DNA from: Aquipseudomonas alcaligenes_A
GTDB taxonomy: Bacteria > Pseudomonadota > Gammaproteobacteria > Pseudomonadales > Pseudomonadaceae
Direction: 5' to 3' (one strand)
DNA length: 64,000 nucleotides
Assembly (NCBI GenBank): GCA_048595745.1
Contig: CP184361.1
Position numbers and translations under genes: made by a program. Of the stretch, positions 26,534 to 35,196 are shown in pieces; within the stretch, counting starts at the first letter, position 1; each line of letters begins with the position of its first letter. Below the pieces are notes generated by a model. That model ran no database searches. It was given only the letters and a program-made list of their open reading frames with translations, and had not been told where the DNA came from.

Positions 26534-27187
26534 ATGCTCGTTTCGCAGACCGCGCACCAGCGTTCGGCCCTGGCCGTGCTGATCGCCTTCCATATCCTCA
26601 TCATCATCGCCAGCAACTACCTGGTGCAGCTGCCAATCACCCTGTTCGGCTGGCACACCACCTGGGGTGCCTTCAGCTTCCCGTTCATCTTCCTGGCCAG
26701 CGACCTGACCGTGCGCCTGCTCGGCAAAGGTCCTGCGCGCCAGGTGATCGCGCGGGTGATGATTCCCGCCCTGCTCGCCTCCTACGTGGTCTCGGTGCTG
26801 TTCCAGGAAGGCGCCTTCCGTGGCCTGGCGGCGCTGGGCGAGTACAACGAATTCGTCCTGCGCATCTCGGTGGCCAGCTTCCTCGCCTACGTGCTCGGCC
26901 AGCTGCTCGATATCCAGGTGTTCGACCGCCTGCGCCAGCTGCCGCAGTGGTGGATCGCGCCGACCGCCTCGACCATCCTCGGCAACCTGCTGGACACCTT
27001 CGCCTTCTTCTCGGTCGCCTTCTGGCGCAGCGACAACCCCTTCATGGCCGAGCACTGGGTGGAGATCGCCACGGTGGACTACGGGGTCAAGCTGGCCGTC
27101 AGCCTGATGCTGTTCGTGCCGCTGTACGGCATGCTGTTGCGCGCCATACTGCGAGTGCTGGACCACCGCAGCCGCGCGCTGGCCTGA
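26534..27187 (+). CDS. yhhQ: queuosine precursor transporter YhhQ
   Basis: A 217-residue inner-membrane protein of the VUT/YhhQ (ECF-like) family that imports preQ0/preQ1 for queuosine tRNA modification. About six membrane helices are visible. The family segments NYLVQLPITLFGWHTTWGAF and FIFLASDLTVRLLG are present, as is the conserved ASTILGNLLDTFAFF motif. The ATG at 26534 sits 8 bases after AAAAAAGG, which is part of the riboswitch. The upstream in-frame ATG at 26429 would run through the riboswitch and is rejected. Confidence 0.93.
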   Translation: MLVSQTAHQRSALAVLIAFHILIIIASNYLVQLPITLFGWHTTWGAFSFPFIFLASDLTVRLLGKGPARQVIARVMIPALLASYVVSVLFQEGAFRGLAALGEYNEFVLRISVASFLAYVLGQLLDIQVFDRLRQLPQWWIAPTASTILGNLLDTFAFFSVAFWRSDNPFMAEHWVEIATVDYGVKLAVSLMLFVPLYGMLLRAILRVLDHRSRALA

Positions 27188-27244
27188 GGGAACGATCGGG
27201 CACGGCCGCACTCGAAACCTGTACCCCGTACCGGAGAAGGCCCC

Positions 27245-27652
27245 ATGTCCCGTACCCTGTCGCTTGCCCTGATCGCCGCCACCCTCGCCCTCGGGCTGAA
27301 CAGTGCCGGCGCCGCGCCCAAGCATGACAAGCACGACAAACACGGCGGTGAAGGTGACGATGTCACCGTCGACCTGCGCGGCCCGAGCATCGACATCGGC
27401 CGGGTACGCATCGTGCTCGGTGACAACCGCGAGCTGATCGGCCCGGCGCAATCGCTGCCGCCGGGCATCCGCAAGAACCTGGCGCGCGGCAAGCCGCTGC
27501 CGCCGGGCATCGCCAAGCGTTTCGACAACAGCCTGCTCGGCCAGCTGCCGCGCTACGACGGCTACGAGTGGCGCCAGGTCGGCACCGACGTGGTGCTGGT
27601 GACACTGGCCACCGGGTTGATCTACGAGATCATCGAGAACGTGCTGGACTGA
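27245..27652 (+). CDS. CigR/RcnB-like small periplasmic protein
   Basis: A 135-residue protein with a signal peptide (1-23, cut after AGA) and then a short His/Lys/Asp-rich stretch (KHDKHDKH) that could bind metal. The remainder (LPPGIRKNLARGKPLPPGIAKRF; YEWRQVGTDVVLVTLATGLIYEIIENVL) matches the RcnB/CigR-like family, where members have been linked to metal homeostasis or anti-virulence control. The function here is unassigned. It stands alone, with its own GGAG. Confidence 0.78.
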   Translation: MSRTLSLALIAATLALGLNSAGAAPKHDKHDKHGGEGDDVTVDLRGPSIDIGRVRIVLGDNRELIGPAQSLPPGIRKNLARGKPLPPGIAKRFDNSLLGQLPRYDGYEWRQVGTDVVLVTLATGLIYEIIENVLD

Positions 27653-27677
27653 TCCGCGGCTGCACCGGGGCGCTCAC

Positions 27678-28220
27678 ATGAAGCCGCAACTGATCTACTA
27701 CGTCGCCGCCAGCCTCGACGGCTACATCGCCCGCCCCGACGGCGCCGTGGACTGGCTGCAAGCCATCGAGGCCAAAGGCGACGATCATGGCTACGAGCAG
27801 TTCTACCAGGGCATCGACGGCCTGCTGATGGGCCGCGCTACCTACGACATGGTGCGCGGCTTCGGCAGCGCCTGGCCCTACCCCGGCAAGCCCTGCCAGG
27901 TGCTGGCGCGCCATCCGCTGCAACAGCCACCAGCAGATGTCCAAGGCCGCCACTGCACCCCCAGTGAGGCCCTGGAAGAACTGGCTGCGCGTGGCTGCCA
28001 ACGGGTCTGGCTGGTCGGGGGCGGCAGCCTCGCCGGCAACTGCCTGGCCGCCGGGCTGCTCGATGAACTGCTGGTCAGCGTCATCCCACACCTGCTCGGC
28101 GCCGGCATCCAGCTGTTCGCCGGCGGCCTGGAACAGCAGCTGAGCCTGCAGGCGCACCGGCTGTTTCCCAGCGGCGTCGCCCAACTGCACTACCGGGTGT
28201 TGCGCGAAAGCGCCGACTAA
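27678..28220 (+). CDS. dihydrofolate reductase family protein (RibD C-terminal type)
   Basis: A 180-residue oxidoreductase with the fold of DHFR and the RibD reductase domain. The N-terminus YYVAASLDGYIARPDGAVDWL is the family signature, and a nucleotide-binding segment RVWLVGGGSLAGNCL follows near residue 110. The substrate is unknown; most members reduce pyrimidine or pterin-like compounds with NADPH. It starts 25 bases after the previous gene. Its stop codon overlaps that of the convergent rarD by three bases. Confidence 0.87.
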   Translation: MKPQLIYYVAASLDGYIARPDGAVDWLQAIEAKGDDHGYEQFYQGIDGLLMGRATYDMVRGFGSAWPYPGKPCQVLARHPLQQPPADVQGRHCTPSEALEELAARGCQRVWLVGGGSLAGNCLAAGLLDELLVSVIPHLLGAGIQLFAGGLEQQLSLQAHRLFPSGVAQLHYRVLRESAD

Positions 28221-29113
28221 CCCAGCTGCCGCGCCTGCTTGCGCAGCAGGCGCGCGCTGTCCCAGCCTATCAGCAGCACCGCCAGCCAGATCGGCAGGTA
28301 GGTCCACAGCTGCTGCGGCGAGAAGGTCTCGCCGAGGAACAGCACGGCAACACCGAACAGCAGCACCGGCTCCACGTAACTGAGAATGCCAAACAGCCCC
28401 AGCGGCAACAGGCGGCTGGCCGCCATCATCGCGCCGAAAGCCAGGGCGCTGAGCAGCCCCAGGCCCGGCAACAACCACCACAGCTGCGGCGCCTGCTCGA
28501 ACACCGCAGGTGGCCCATAGGCATGGATCAGCCAGATGCCCAACGGCGCCAGCACCAGCATCTCCAGGACGAAGCCGGACAGCGCGTCCAGCTTCATCCA
28601 GCGGCGCAGCATGAAGTACGGCGGATAGCCGAGCGCCGCCACCAGGGTCACCCAGGAGAAGGCCTGGGTCAGCCACAGCTCATGCGCCACGCCGAGCAGC
28701 GCGCACCCCACGGCAAGGCGCTGCAGCGGGCGCAGGCGTTCGCCATAGAACAGCCGGCCGACCAGCACCATGGCCAGCGGCAGCAGGAAGTAGCCAAGCG
28801 ACACATCCAGCATCCGGCCGGCCAGCGGCGCCCAGACGAACAGCAGCCACTGCACGCCCATCAGCGCCGCCGCCAGCGGCAAGGCGAGCAGCAGCAGCGG
28901 CTCGCGCCGCAGGCGCACGAAAGCGGCGCCGAGTACCTGCCACTGGCGGGCCATGGCCACCAGCAGAAGGACCGCCGGAATCGACCAGAGGATGCGCTGG
29001 GCGAACACCTGCAGGCCGTCCAGCGGCGCCAGCTCGCGCACGTAGCCGGGAATCAGGACGAACAACACCGACGCCGCCACCGACAGCGCCACACCACGAC
29101 CCGACAACTGCAC
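28217..29113 (-). CDS. rarD: RarD/EamA-family transporter
   Basis: A 298-residue inner-membrane drug/metabolite transporter with about ten helices. The N-terminal GVALSVAASVLFVLIPGY and the internal FAQRILWSIPAVLLL follow the RarD pattern, as does the late LSYVEPVLLFGVAVLFLGE. The substrate is not known; related proteins are linked to chloramphenicol sensitivity or metabolite export. It overlaps the stop of the previous gene on the other strand and is divergent from an AraC gene. Confidence 0.9.
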   Translation of the reverse strand: MQLSGRGVALSVAASVLFVLIPGYVRELAPLDGLQVFAQRILWSIPAVLLLVAMARQWQVLGAAFVRLRREPLLLLALPLAAALMGVQWLLFVWAPLAGRMLDVSLGYFLLPLAMVLVGRLFYGERLRPLQRLAVGCALLGVAHELWLTQAFSWVTLVAALGYPPYFMLRRWMKLDALSGFVLEMLVLAPLGIWLIHAYGPPAVFEQAPQLWWLLPGLGLLSALAFGAMMAASRLLPLGLFGILSYVEPVLLFGVAVLFLGETFSPQQLWTYLPIWLAVLLIGWDSARLLRKQARQLG

Positions 29114-29266
29114 TGTCGCCTCCGACCACCCGACTCAAGGTGCGCTATGGCAACACAGAGCGTTCAATATTTCAAACACAGAAGACGAATTTATTGCCCA
29201 TACACCTCACGCCGACCTGCGCGTCGCTGCTGCACACCGCCGAAAAAACCTTAGACTCTCAGCTCC

Positions 29267-30139
29267 GTGCCAACCCATCCCGCCGAGTCCAGCGTGCCTT
29301 ATCCCTACGCGCCATCGCCCGTACCAGCCTCCGCCACGATAGAGGAGTTCTGGCGTGAACCGGCCCTGCCATACATGGAGAGCCGCCGCGCCTGCCACAG
29401 CCGAGCCTGCTACAAGCCGCACAGCCATCCGACGTTCTCCATCGGAGCGGTAGACGAGGGCCACAGCCTGTTCAGCAGTGCCGGCGACCAGCCCGTCGCC
29501 TTGTACCCCGGCACGCTGGTATGGGTACCGGCAGCACGTGTTCACGCCTGCAACCCGGCGAGCGGAACGGCCTGGAGCTACCAGATGCTGTATCTGGATG
29601 CTGAGTGGATGCAGGCACTGCGCCGCGAGTCGGCGCTGGGCCCGGTGGCTCCTGACGAGCCGGTGCGGATCATCGCTGAACCCGCACGCTATGCCCGCTT
29701 CTGCCGGCTCAACGCCCTGCTCTTCTCCGATGCCGCCGCGGCGGACAAGGAGGCCGCGGTGATCGAATTCATCGGCGACTTCGATGCCACACACGCGCAC
29801 GGCATCGAGGTGCCTGGCCCCGACGCCGCGCAGGCCGACCGACTGCGGGCGGCGTTCGACCGCTTACAGCGCTCGCCGGCGGCCGATGTCTCACTGCACG
29901 AGCTGGCGCAGTTGAGCGAGATGAGCCGCTACCAGTTGATCCGCACCTTCCGCGCCATCACGGGCATGACGCCACATGCCTGGCAGCTCAACCTGTGCAT
30001 CAACCTCGCCAAAGAGCAACTGCTGAAGGGCGCGAGCCTGGCGGACGTGGCCTACGGACTGGGCTTTGCCGACCAGGCGCACTTTCAGCGGGTATTCAAG
30101 GCCTACACCGGCATTACCCCCGGACGCTTTCGCGCCTAG
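29267..30139 (+). CDS. AraC-family transcriptional regulator
   Basis: A 290-residue regulator with an N-terminal cupin-like AraC ligand domain (HSHPTFSIGAVDEGHSLF; VWVPAARVHACNP) and a C-terminal double helix-turn-helix (SLHELAQLSEMSRYQLIRTF; LADVAYGLGFADQAHFQRVF). The start is GTG at 29267. The downstream gene, 70 bases away, is a LysE-type exporter; AraC/LysE pairs of this kind are common, and the regulator probably controls that exporter. Confidence 0.92.
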   Translation: MPTHPAESSVPYPYAPSPVPASATIEEFWREPALPYMESRRACHSRACYKPHSHPTFSIGAVDEGHSLFSSAGDQPVALYPGTLVWVPAARVHACNPASGTAWSYQMLYLDAEWMQALRRESALGPVAPDEPVRIIAEPARYARFCRLNALLFSDAAAADKEAAVIEFIGDFDATHAHGIEVPGPDAAQADRLRAAFDRLQRSPAADVSLHELAQLSEMSRYQLIRTFRAITGMTPHAWQLNLCINLAKEQLLKGASLADVAYGLGFADQAHFQRVFKAYTGITPGRFRA

Positions 30140-30209
30140 GTCTGCAATTTTCTTCAATACTGGGCAGGGCCACGACTGACACGCTGCGAAAAACATCGAG
30201 CGAGTCGCC

Positions 30210-30836
30210 ATGCAACCCTTTCTCTTCATTGCCGCCGCGCACTTCCTGGCACTGCTGTCCCCCGGCCCCGACTTTTTCCTCATCGCCCGCACCTCACTGG
30301 CTGCCGGCTGGCGGATAGCCAGCGGCGCCTGCCTGGGCATCGCCCTGGCCAACGCGCTATTCATCGTGGCAGCCTTTGTCGGCACGGCGGCACTACGGCC
30401 CGGCAGCCCGCTGTTCATGACCCTGCAGCTGGCGGGCTGCGCCTACCTGCTGTACCTCGGCGTGGCGTTCCTGCGCCATGCCGGCAGCACGCCACTGGCG
30501 CTCTGCGGCACGCGTACAGCACCTGGTATCGACGCCTGGTGGCGCGCCCTGGGCATGGGTTTTCTGTCAGGCATCTTCAATCCGAAGAACGCGCTGTTCT
30601 ACGCCAGCCTGGCGGCAATGCTGACACCGCCGCACACCAGCGCGTTCTGGAAGACCCTATATGGCGTCTGGATGTTCGCCGTGGTGCTGCTGTGGGACGT
30701 ACTGGTGGCGCTGCTGATCGGCAACCAGACCGTGCTCGCCCGCTTCACCCGTGCCCTACCATGGCTGGAGCGCCTCTCGGGCATCGCCCTGATCCTGCTC
30801 GCGCTGGGCATGCTGAGCCTGCTCTGGCTGCGCTGA
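30210..30836 (+). CDS. LysE/RhtB-family amino-acid exporter
   Basis: A 208-residue inner-membrane protein with about six helices and the LysE-superfamily signatures LLSPGPDFFLIARTSLAAGWR and GFLSGIFNPKNALFYASL. It exports an amino acid or related metabolite. The likely controller is the AraC gene immediately upstream. Base spacing and an open ribosome binding region fit co-transcription. Confidence 0.92.
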   Translation: MQPFLFIAAAHFLALLSPGPDFFLIARTSLAAGWRIASGACLGIALANALFIVAAFVGTAALRPGSPLFMTLQLAGCAYLLYLGVAFLRHAGSTPLALCGTRTAPGIDAWWRALGMGFLSGIFNPKNALFYASLAAMLTPPHTSAFWKTLYGVWMFAVVLLWDVLVALLIGNQTVLARFTRALPWLERLSGIALILLALGMLSLLWLR

Positions 30837-30864
30837 GCAGGACCACGGACATTGCCGCAGGCAA

Positions 30865-30906
30865 GAAAAAACCGGCCCGCCGGGAGGAGCGCCCGCGCGG
30901 GCCGGT
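30865..30906 (-). terminator. rho-independent terminator of azoR
   Basis: A ten-base perfect stem (ACCGGCCCGC at 30871-30880 with GCGGGCCGGT at 30897-30906). On the minus strand it is followed by TTTTTTC. It lies 41 bases downstream of the azoR stop codon. Confidence 0.88.
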
Positions 30907-30946
30907 GACGGACCGAGACAGTCGGCCCCAGGGGAGAGTCAGGTGA

Positions 30947-31546
30947 TCAGGCGACCTGGGCCAGTTGCTCGCGCGCCTTGGCCAGACCCTGCTCGGAGAA
31001 CTCGGCGCCCATGTTCAGGCCCTCGGCATGGATGAACTGCACGTCGTGGATGCCGATGAAGGCCAGTGCCTGGCGCAGGTAAGGCTCCTGGTGGTCCATG
31101 CCGCTGCCGGCGTAGATGCCGCCGCGAGCGGTCAGCACGTAGGCACGCTTGCCGGTGAGCAGCCCCTGCGGGCCGGTCTCGGTGTACTTGAAGGTGACGC
31201 CGGCACGCAGTACGTGGTCCAGCCAGGCCTTGAGGGTGCTGGGGATGGCGAAGTTGTACATCGGCGCGGCCAGCACCAGCACGTCGGCGGCCAGTACCTC
31301 GTCGGTCAGCTCGTTGGAGCGCGCGGCGGCGGCCTTCTCGGCATCGCTCTGCTGCTCGGCGGGCTTCATCCAGCCAGCCAGCAGGGTTTCGTCGAGGTGC
31401 GGCACCGGCTGCTTGGCCAGGTCGCGGACCTTGACCTCATCCTGCGGATGGGCGGCCTGCCACTGGGCGAGGAAATCGGCGGTCAGCTGGCGGGAAACGG
31501 AACCTTCCTGACGGGCACTGCTTTCGATAACGAGGATGCGGGACAT
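30947..31546 (-). CDS. azoR: FMN-dependent NADH-azoreductase
   Basis: A 199-residue flavodoxin-like enzyme that reduces quinones and azo dyes with NADH. It shows the FMN-binding N-terminus VIESSARQEGSVSR, the APMYNFAIPSTLKAW loop and TARGGIYAGS. Length and pattern match AzoR. The ATG lies at 31546. A 15-base palindrome at 31639 is in its upstream region, and a LysR gene lies one gene away on the other strand; it may be the regulator. Confidence 0.93.
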   Translation of the reverse strand: MSRILVIESSARQEGSVSRQLTADFLAQWQAAHPQDEVKVRDLAKQPVPHLDETLLAGWMKPAEQQSDAEKAAAARSNELTDEVLAADVLVLAAPMYNFAIPSTLKAWLDHVLRAGVTFKYTETGPQGLLTGKRAYVLTARGGIYAGSGMDHQEPYLRQALAFIGIHDVQFIHAEGLNMGAEFSEQGLAKAREQLAQVA

Positions 31547-31638
31547 TGGGCTAACTCCATCGGGGTTGTTGGGCTTCGATGGAGTGCAGATTATGGTCAG
31601 CCAATAAGATAAAAAAGCGCAAATATCCGCTACAAATG

Positions 31639-31653
31639 ATCAACAAAGTTGAT
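31639..31653. promoter_or_regulatory. palindromic operator candidate upstream of azoR
   Basis: A perfect inverted repeat ATCAAC-AAA-GTTGAT in an AT-rich stretch, 93 bases upstream of the azoR start. It has the size and symmetry of a LysR-type site. The FNR/ANR consensus (TTGAT, four bases, ATCAA) is in the opposite order, so it is not that box. Confidence 0.5.
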
Positions 31654-31676
31654 TTATTTAGCGACGCGCCCTAGTC

Positions 31677-31991
31677 TCACTTGGGCTGGCAGGTCACATT
31701 CACCCGCAGCCGGATGATGCTGCGAGCGAACTTCACGGTCTGGGTCACGCTTTCCCCGGCCTTGAGTTCGGCGGAGCGGGTACGCGGCGCCTCGGGGCCA
31801 TTGCGGAACTGGGCTGTGCACTTGGCGTCGGTGAGGCCGTAGTTGTAAAGAGTAAGGCCGCCAATGTTGCTGTCGATCTGCTGGACGGTGGCGGAAACCT
31901 CGGCGCCATTCATCTGCTTCTCCAGCTCGGTGGGATAGGCTGCAGCGGTAAGCGGCAGCAGGGCAAGCAGGACCAGGCAGCAGTTTTTCAT
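31677..31991 (-). CDS. small secreted protein of unknown function
   Basis: A 104-residue protein with a signal peptide (about 1-19, cut near TAAA) and a beta-rich mature region ending RLRVNVTCQPK. The two cysteines in the mature protein (in DAKCTAQF and VTCQPK) could form a disulfide. The ATG at 31991 has AGGAG 7 bases upstream; an in-frame GTG two codons earlier is less likely. It is placed between azoR and a divergent LysR gene. No family is recognised. Confidence 0.72.
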   Translation of the reverse strand: MKNCCLVLLALLPLTAAAYPTELEKQMNGAEVSATVQQIDSNIGGLTLYNYGLTDAKCTAQFRNGPEAPRTRSAELKAGESVTQTVKFARSIIRLRVNVTCQPK

Positions 31992-32058
31992 CGGCACTCT
32001 CCTTTTGGGGGTGCCTAGTGTGCTGTCTCGAAATTAACTGTTCAATGAGGAAGCGGCG

Positions 32059-32985
32059 ATGAAAGCGCCCCGTGTCACCCTGGATCAATGGCGTACCCTG
32101 CAGGCGGTGGTGGACCACGGCGGCTTCGCCCAGGCAGCCGAGGCGCTGCACCGCTCGCAATCATCGGTGAGCTACACGGTGGCGCGCATGCAGGAGCAAC
32201 TGGGCGCACCGTTGCTGCGCATCGACGGGCGCAAGGCGGTGCTCACCGAAGCCGGCGAAGTGTTGCTGCGCCGCTCGCGGCAGCTGGTCAAGCAGGCCAG
32301 CCAGCTGGAAGAACTGGCCCACCACATGGAGCAGGGCTGGGAAGCCGAAGTACGCCTGGTGGTGGACGCCGCCTACCCCACCGCCAATATCGTGCGCACC
32401 CTCTCGGCCTTCATGCCGCAGAGCCGCGGCTGCCGCGTGCGCCTGCGCGAGGAGGTGCTGTCCGGGGTCGAGGAAGTGCTCAAGGAAGGCTCCGCCGACC
32501 TGGCCATCAGCGCCCTCAACATTACCGGCTACCTGCCCATCGAGCTGGGCGAGGTGGAATTCATCGCCGTGGCCCACCCGGAACACCCGCTGCACCGCCT
32601 GCAACGCGAGGTGACCTTCCAGGACCTGGAAGGCCAGATGCAGGTGGTAACCCGCGACAGCGGGCGCATCCAGCCCCGCGACTCGGGCTGGCTCGGCGCC
32701 GAGCAACGCTGGACGGTCGGCAGCCTGCCCACCGCGCGCACCTTCGTCTCCAGCGGCCTGGGTTTCGCCTGGCTGCCACGCCACCTGATTGCCCGCGAAC
32801 TGGCCGAGGGCCTGCTCAAGCCGCTGCCGATGGAGCAGGGCGGCACACGCAAGCCGCGCTTCTGCCTGTACAGCAACAAGGACAAGGTGCTCGGCCCGGC
32901 CACCCAGATCCTCATCGAGCTGATCAAGAACTTCGACGGCGCGCCGCTGGAGGCGCCCTTCGCCGCCCCGCTACCCAACGCCTGA
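32059..32985 (+). CDS. LysR-family transcriptional regulator
   Basis: A 308-residue regulator with the N-terminal winged helix (LDQWRTLQAVVDHGGFAQAA; SQSSVSYTVARMQEQLG) and a C-terminal substrate-binding domain. The target is unknown; azoR and the small secreted protein are divergently placed nearby, as LysR targets often are. The next gene on the same strand, an alpha/beta hydrolase, begins 9 bases after its stop and is likely co-transcribed. Confidence 0.93.
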   Translation: MKAPRVTLDQWRTLQAVVDHGGFAQAAEALHRSQSSVSYTVARMQEQLGAPLLRIDGRKAVLTEAGEVLLRRSRQLVKQASQLEELAHHMEQGWEAEVRLVVDAAYPTANIVRTLSAFMPQSRGCRVRLREEVLSGVEEVLKEGSADLAISALNITGYLPIELGEVEFIAVAHPEHPLHRLQREVTFQDLEGQMQVVTRDSGRIQPRDSGWLGAEQRWTVGSLPTARTFVSSGLGFAWLPRHLIARELAEGLLKPLPMEQGGTRKPRFCLYSNKDKVLGPATQILIELIKNFDGAPLEAPFAAPLPNA

Positions 32986-32994
32986 GGCCGCGTA

Positions 32995-33822
32995 ATGCCC
33001 TACTTCGAACACGCCGGCTGCCAGCTGTACTACGAGGACCATGGCCAGGGCGAACCGCTAGTGCTGGTGCACGGCCTGGGCTCGAGCATCCAGGACTGGG
33101 AATACCAGCTTCCCCACCTGCAGCAGCAGCGCCGCGTGCTGGCTATAGACCTGCGCGGCCACGGCCGCTCCGACAAGCCGCGCGAGCGCTACAGCATGGC
33201 CGCCTTCGCCGCTGACGTGGCGGCGCTGATCGAGCAGCTGGACCTGCCACCGGTGCATCTCGTGGGCATCTCGATGGGCGGCATGGTCGGCTTCCAGCTG
33301 GGCGTCGACCGCCCCGAACTGCTGCGCAGCCTGTGCATCGTCAACAGCGCCCCCGAGGTGAAGGCCAAAAGCGCGGCCGACTGGTGGATGCTGGCCAAGC
33401 GCTGGAGCCTGTCGCGCCTGCTGAGCCTGCAGACCATCGGCAAGGGCCTGGGCCGCCTGCTCTTTCCCTACCCGGAGCAGGCCGAGCTGCGCGCCAAGGT
33501 CGAACAACGCTGGCCACAGAACGACAAGCGCGCCTACCTCGCCAGCCTCGACGCCATCATCGGCTGGGGTGTGCGCGAACGCCTGGCCGCTATCACCTGT
33601 CCTACCCTGGTCATCAGCGGCGACCGCGACTACACCCCGGTGGCAGCCAAGGAGGCCTACGTGGCCGAACTGCCGAACGCCCGCCTGGTGGTGATCGAGC
33701 GTTCGCGCCACGCCACGCCGATGGACCAGCCGGATCGTTTCAACGCTGTCCTGGACGATTTCCTCGCCCAGGTCGAGCAACCTCAACCGCAACACGACAA
33801 CAAGGACCCGCAACCATGCTGA
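32995..33822 (+). CDS. alpha/beta-fold hydrolase
   Basis: A 275-residue hydrolase with the nucleophile elbow GISMGG (Ser near residue 97), the oxyanion-hole HGLGSS near the N-terminus, an acid in ISGDRDYT and a His in SRHATPMDQPDRF. An esterase or lactonase role is likely; the substrate is unknown. It follows the LysR gene and overlaps the ppiA start by 7 bases, so the three genes form a likely operon. Confidence 0.92.
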   Translation: MPYFEHAGCQLYYEDHGQGEPLVLVHGLGSSIQDWEYQLPHLQQQRRVLAIDLRGHGRSDKPRERYSMAAFAADVAALIEQLDLPPVHLVGISMGGMVGFQLGVDRPELLRSLCIVNSAPEVKAKSAADWWMLAKRWSLSRLLSLQTIGKGLGRLLFPYPEQAELRAKVEQRWPQNDKRAYLASLDAIIGWGVRERLAAITCPTLVISGDRDYTPVAAKEAYVAELPNARLVVIERSRHATPMDQPDRFNAVLDDFLAQVEQPQPQHDNKDPQPC

Positions 33823-34367
33823 AGCAACTCCTCCTTTCCGCCGGCCTGCTGCTGAGCACCAGCCTGTTCGCCGCCGAGAACCCGCACGTGGTGCTGACCA
33901 CCAGCTACGGCGACATCGAGATCGAGCTGAACGCCGAGAAGGCGCCGATCAGCACGCAGAACTTCCTCGGCTATGTCGAATCCGGCTTCTACAACGGCAC
34001 CCAGTTCCACCGGGTAATCCCGGGCTTCATGATCCAGGGCGGCGGCTTCGATGCCGACATGGGCCAGAAGGACACCTTCAAGCCGATCAAGAACGAAGCC
34101 GACAACGGCCTGCGCAACGACCGCGGCACCATCGCCATGGCCCGCACCCAGGCGGTGGACTCGGCCACCAGCCAGTTCTTCATCAACCACAAGGACAACG
34201 ACTTCCTCAACCACGGCGGCCGCGACTTCGGCTACGCGGTGTTCGGCAAGGTCGTGCGCGGCATGGACGTGGTCGACCGTATCGCCAAGGTGCGCACCGG
34301 CAACCGCGGCATGCACCAGAACGTGCCGGTCGAGCCGGTGCTGATCCTCAGCGCGAAGAAGCTCTAA
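33816..34367 (+). CDS. ppiA: periplasmic peptidyl-prolyl cis-trans isomerase (cyclophilin)
   Basis: A 183-residue cyclophilin that speeds proline isomerisation during folding. The signal peptide (1-19, cut after FAA) places it in the periplasm. The catalytic region FHRVIPGFMIQGG, the segment SATSQFFINHKDND and the final GYAVFGKVVRGMDVVD are standard. The ATG at 33816 overlaps the hydrolase stop by seven bases, so the genes are translationally linked. The longer upstream reading is an artefact of the overlapped gene. Confidence 0.94.
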   Translation: MLKQLLLSAGLLLSTSLFAAENPHVVLTTSYGDIEIELNAEKAPISTQNFLGYVESGFYNGTQFHRVIPGFMIQGGGFDADMGQKDTFKPIKNEADNGLRNDRGTIAMARTQAVDSATSQFFINHKDNDFLNHGGRDFGYAVFGKVVRGMDVVDRIAKVRTGNRGMHQNVPVEPVLILSAKKL

Positions 34368-34373
34368 GCCCGT

Positions 34374-34874
34374 TCAGGCCCTGGGCTGCGCCAGCAGCTC
34401 CAGGGCACCGGCAATATCGCCGCTGGCGTGCGCCAGGCGCAGCAGCTCCAGGCGCCGCGCCAGTTCCTCGGCGCCCAGTCCGTAGTTCTCCGGCAGCGCC
34501 GCATGGCAACCAGCGATGGCCAGCGACAGGCGCACGCCGCGCCCCTCGGGCTCCCGCCCCTCGCGATAACGCCAGCCGACCATGCGGTTCGACGCCACCT
34601 GCACCTGAGCAAAGTCCTGCACCTCTGCCCAACGCACATGATACGCACGGAACAGCGAGCTGAAGGTAAAGCCCTCCTCGTCCAGGCGCAGGTAGTTGGC
34701 CCCCGGCAGCAGGGCCAGCGCGGCGATCAGGCTGCCCAGGCCGAACAGCGCCAGGCAGAACCAGCCGGCCAGCCGCCCATCGCGCAGCATCAGCACCGCC
34801 ACCCCACAGAACGCCAGGCAACCGAGCAGCATGCCCAGCCATTTCCAGGGCCTGGGGCGCAGGATGAGGCTCAT
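34374..34874 (-). CDS. membrane protein of unknown function
   Basis: A 166-residue protein with two N-terminal membrane helices (about 13-29 and 35-56) and then a cytoplasmic region that looks beta-rich (LRLDEEGFTFSSLFRAYHVRWAEVQDF), as in bacterial PH-like domains, ending in a helix. It shares an ATGA overlap with the tyrosine-phosphatase-like gene upstream and so is its partner in expression. No specific function. Confidence 0.8.
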   Translation of the reverse strand: MSLILRPRPWKWLGMLLGCLAFCGVAVLMLRDGRLAGWFCLALFGLGSLIAALALLPGANYLRLDEEGFTFSSLFRAYHVRWAEVQDFAQVQVASNRMVGWRYREGREPEGRGVRLSLAIAGCHAALPENYGLGAEELARRLELLRLAHASGDIAGALELLAQPRA

Positions 34875-35194
34875 CGCAGGTAGCTTCCCACCTTGCGCTG
34901 CAGCAGCTCGACCAGCTCGGGCTGCATGTACTGGTAGTCGTCGGGAATGCCCAGGCAGATCACCCGCTTGCTCTTGAGCAGCGCGCCGAAGCGCTGCTGC
35001 AGGCGGCGCTGGTGGACGCGCTCCATGACGAAGATCAGCTCGGCCCAGTGCAACTGCTCAGCGGACAAGGGCACCTCGGCGTCTGGCGCCAAGCCGGCAG
35101 AATCGCTCTCTACGCCCGGCCAGACGGCGAACAGCTGCTCCGCCGTGGGGCTGCGCAAGCGATTGCGACTGCAGATGAACAGGGCGCGTGGCAT
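34871..35194 (-). CDS. small low-molecular-weight protein-tyrosine-phosphatase-like protein
   Basis: A 107-residue protein with the phosphatase loop CSRNRLRSPT near the N-terminus, that is CX5R followed by Ser/Thr, as in low-molecular-weight tyrosine phosphatases and arsenate reductases. It is shorter than the usual 150 residues and lacks the typical DP acid loop near the C-terminus, so catalysis is not assured. It is translationally coupled to the membrane-protein gene downstream. Confidence 0.8.
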   Translation of the reverse strand: MPRALFICSRNRLRSPTAEQLFAVWPGVESDSAGLAPDAEVPLSAEQLHWAELIFVMERVHQRRLQQRFGALLKSKRVICLGIPDDYQYMQPELVELLQRKVGSYLR

Positions 35195-35196
35195 GT

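Noticed and set aside
31639..31653. An ANR/FNR box upstream of azoR.
   Set aside because: Half-sites are in the inverted order (ATCAAC then GTTGAT) with a 3-base spacer; does not fit TTGAT-N4-ATCAA.
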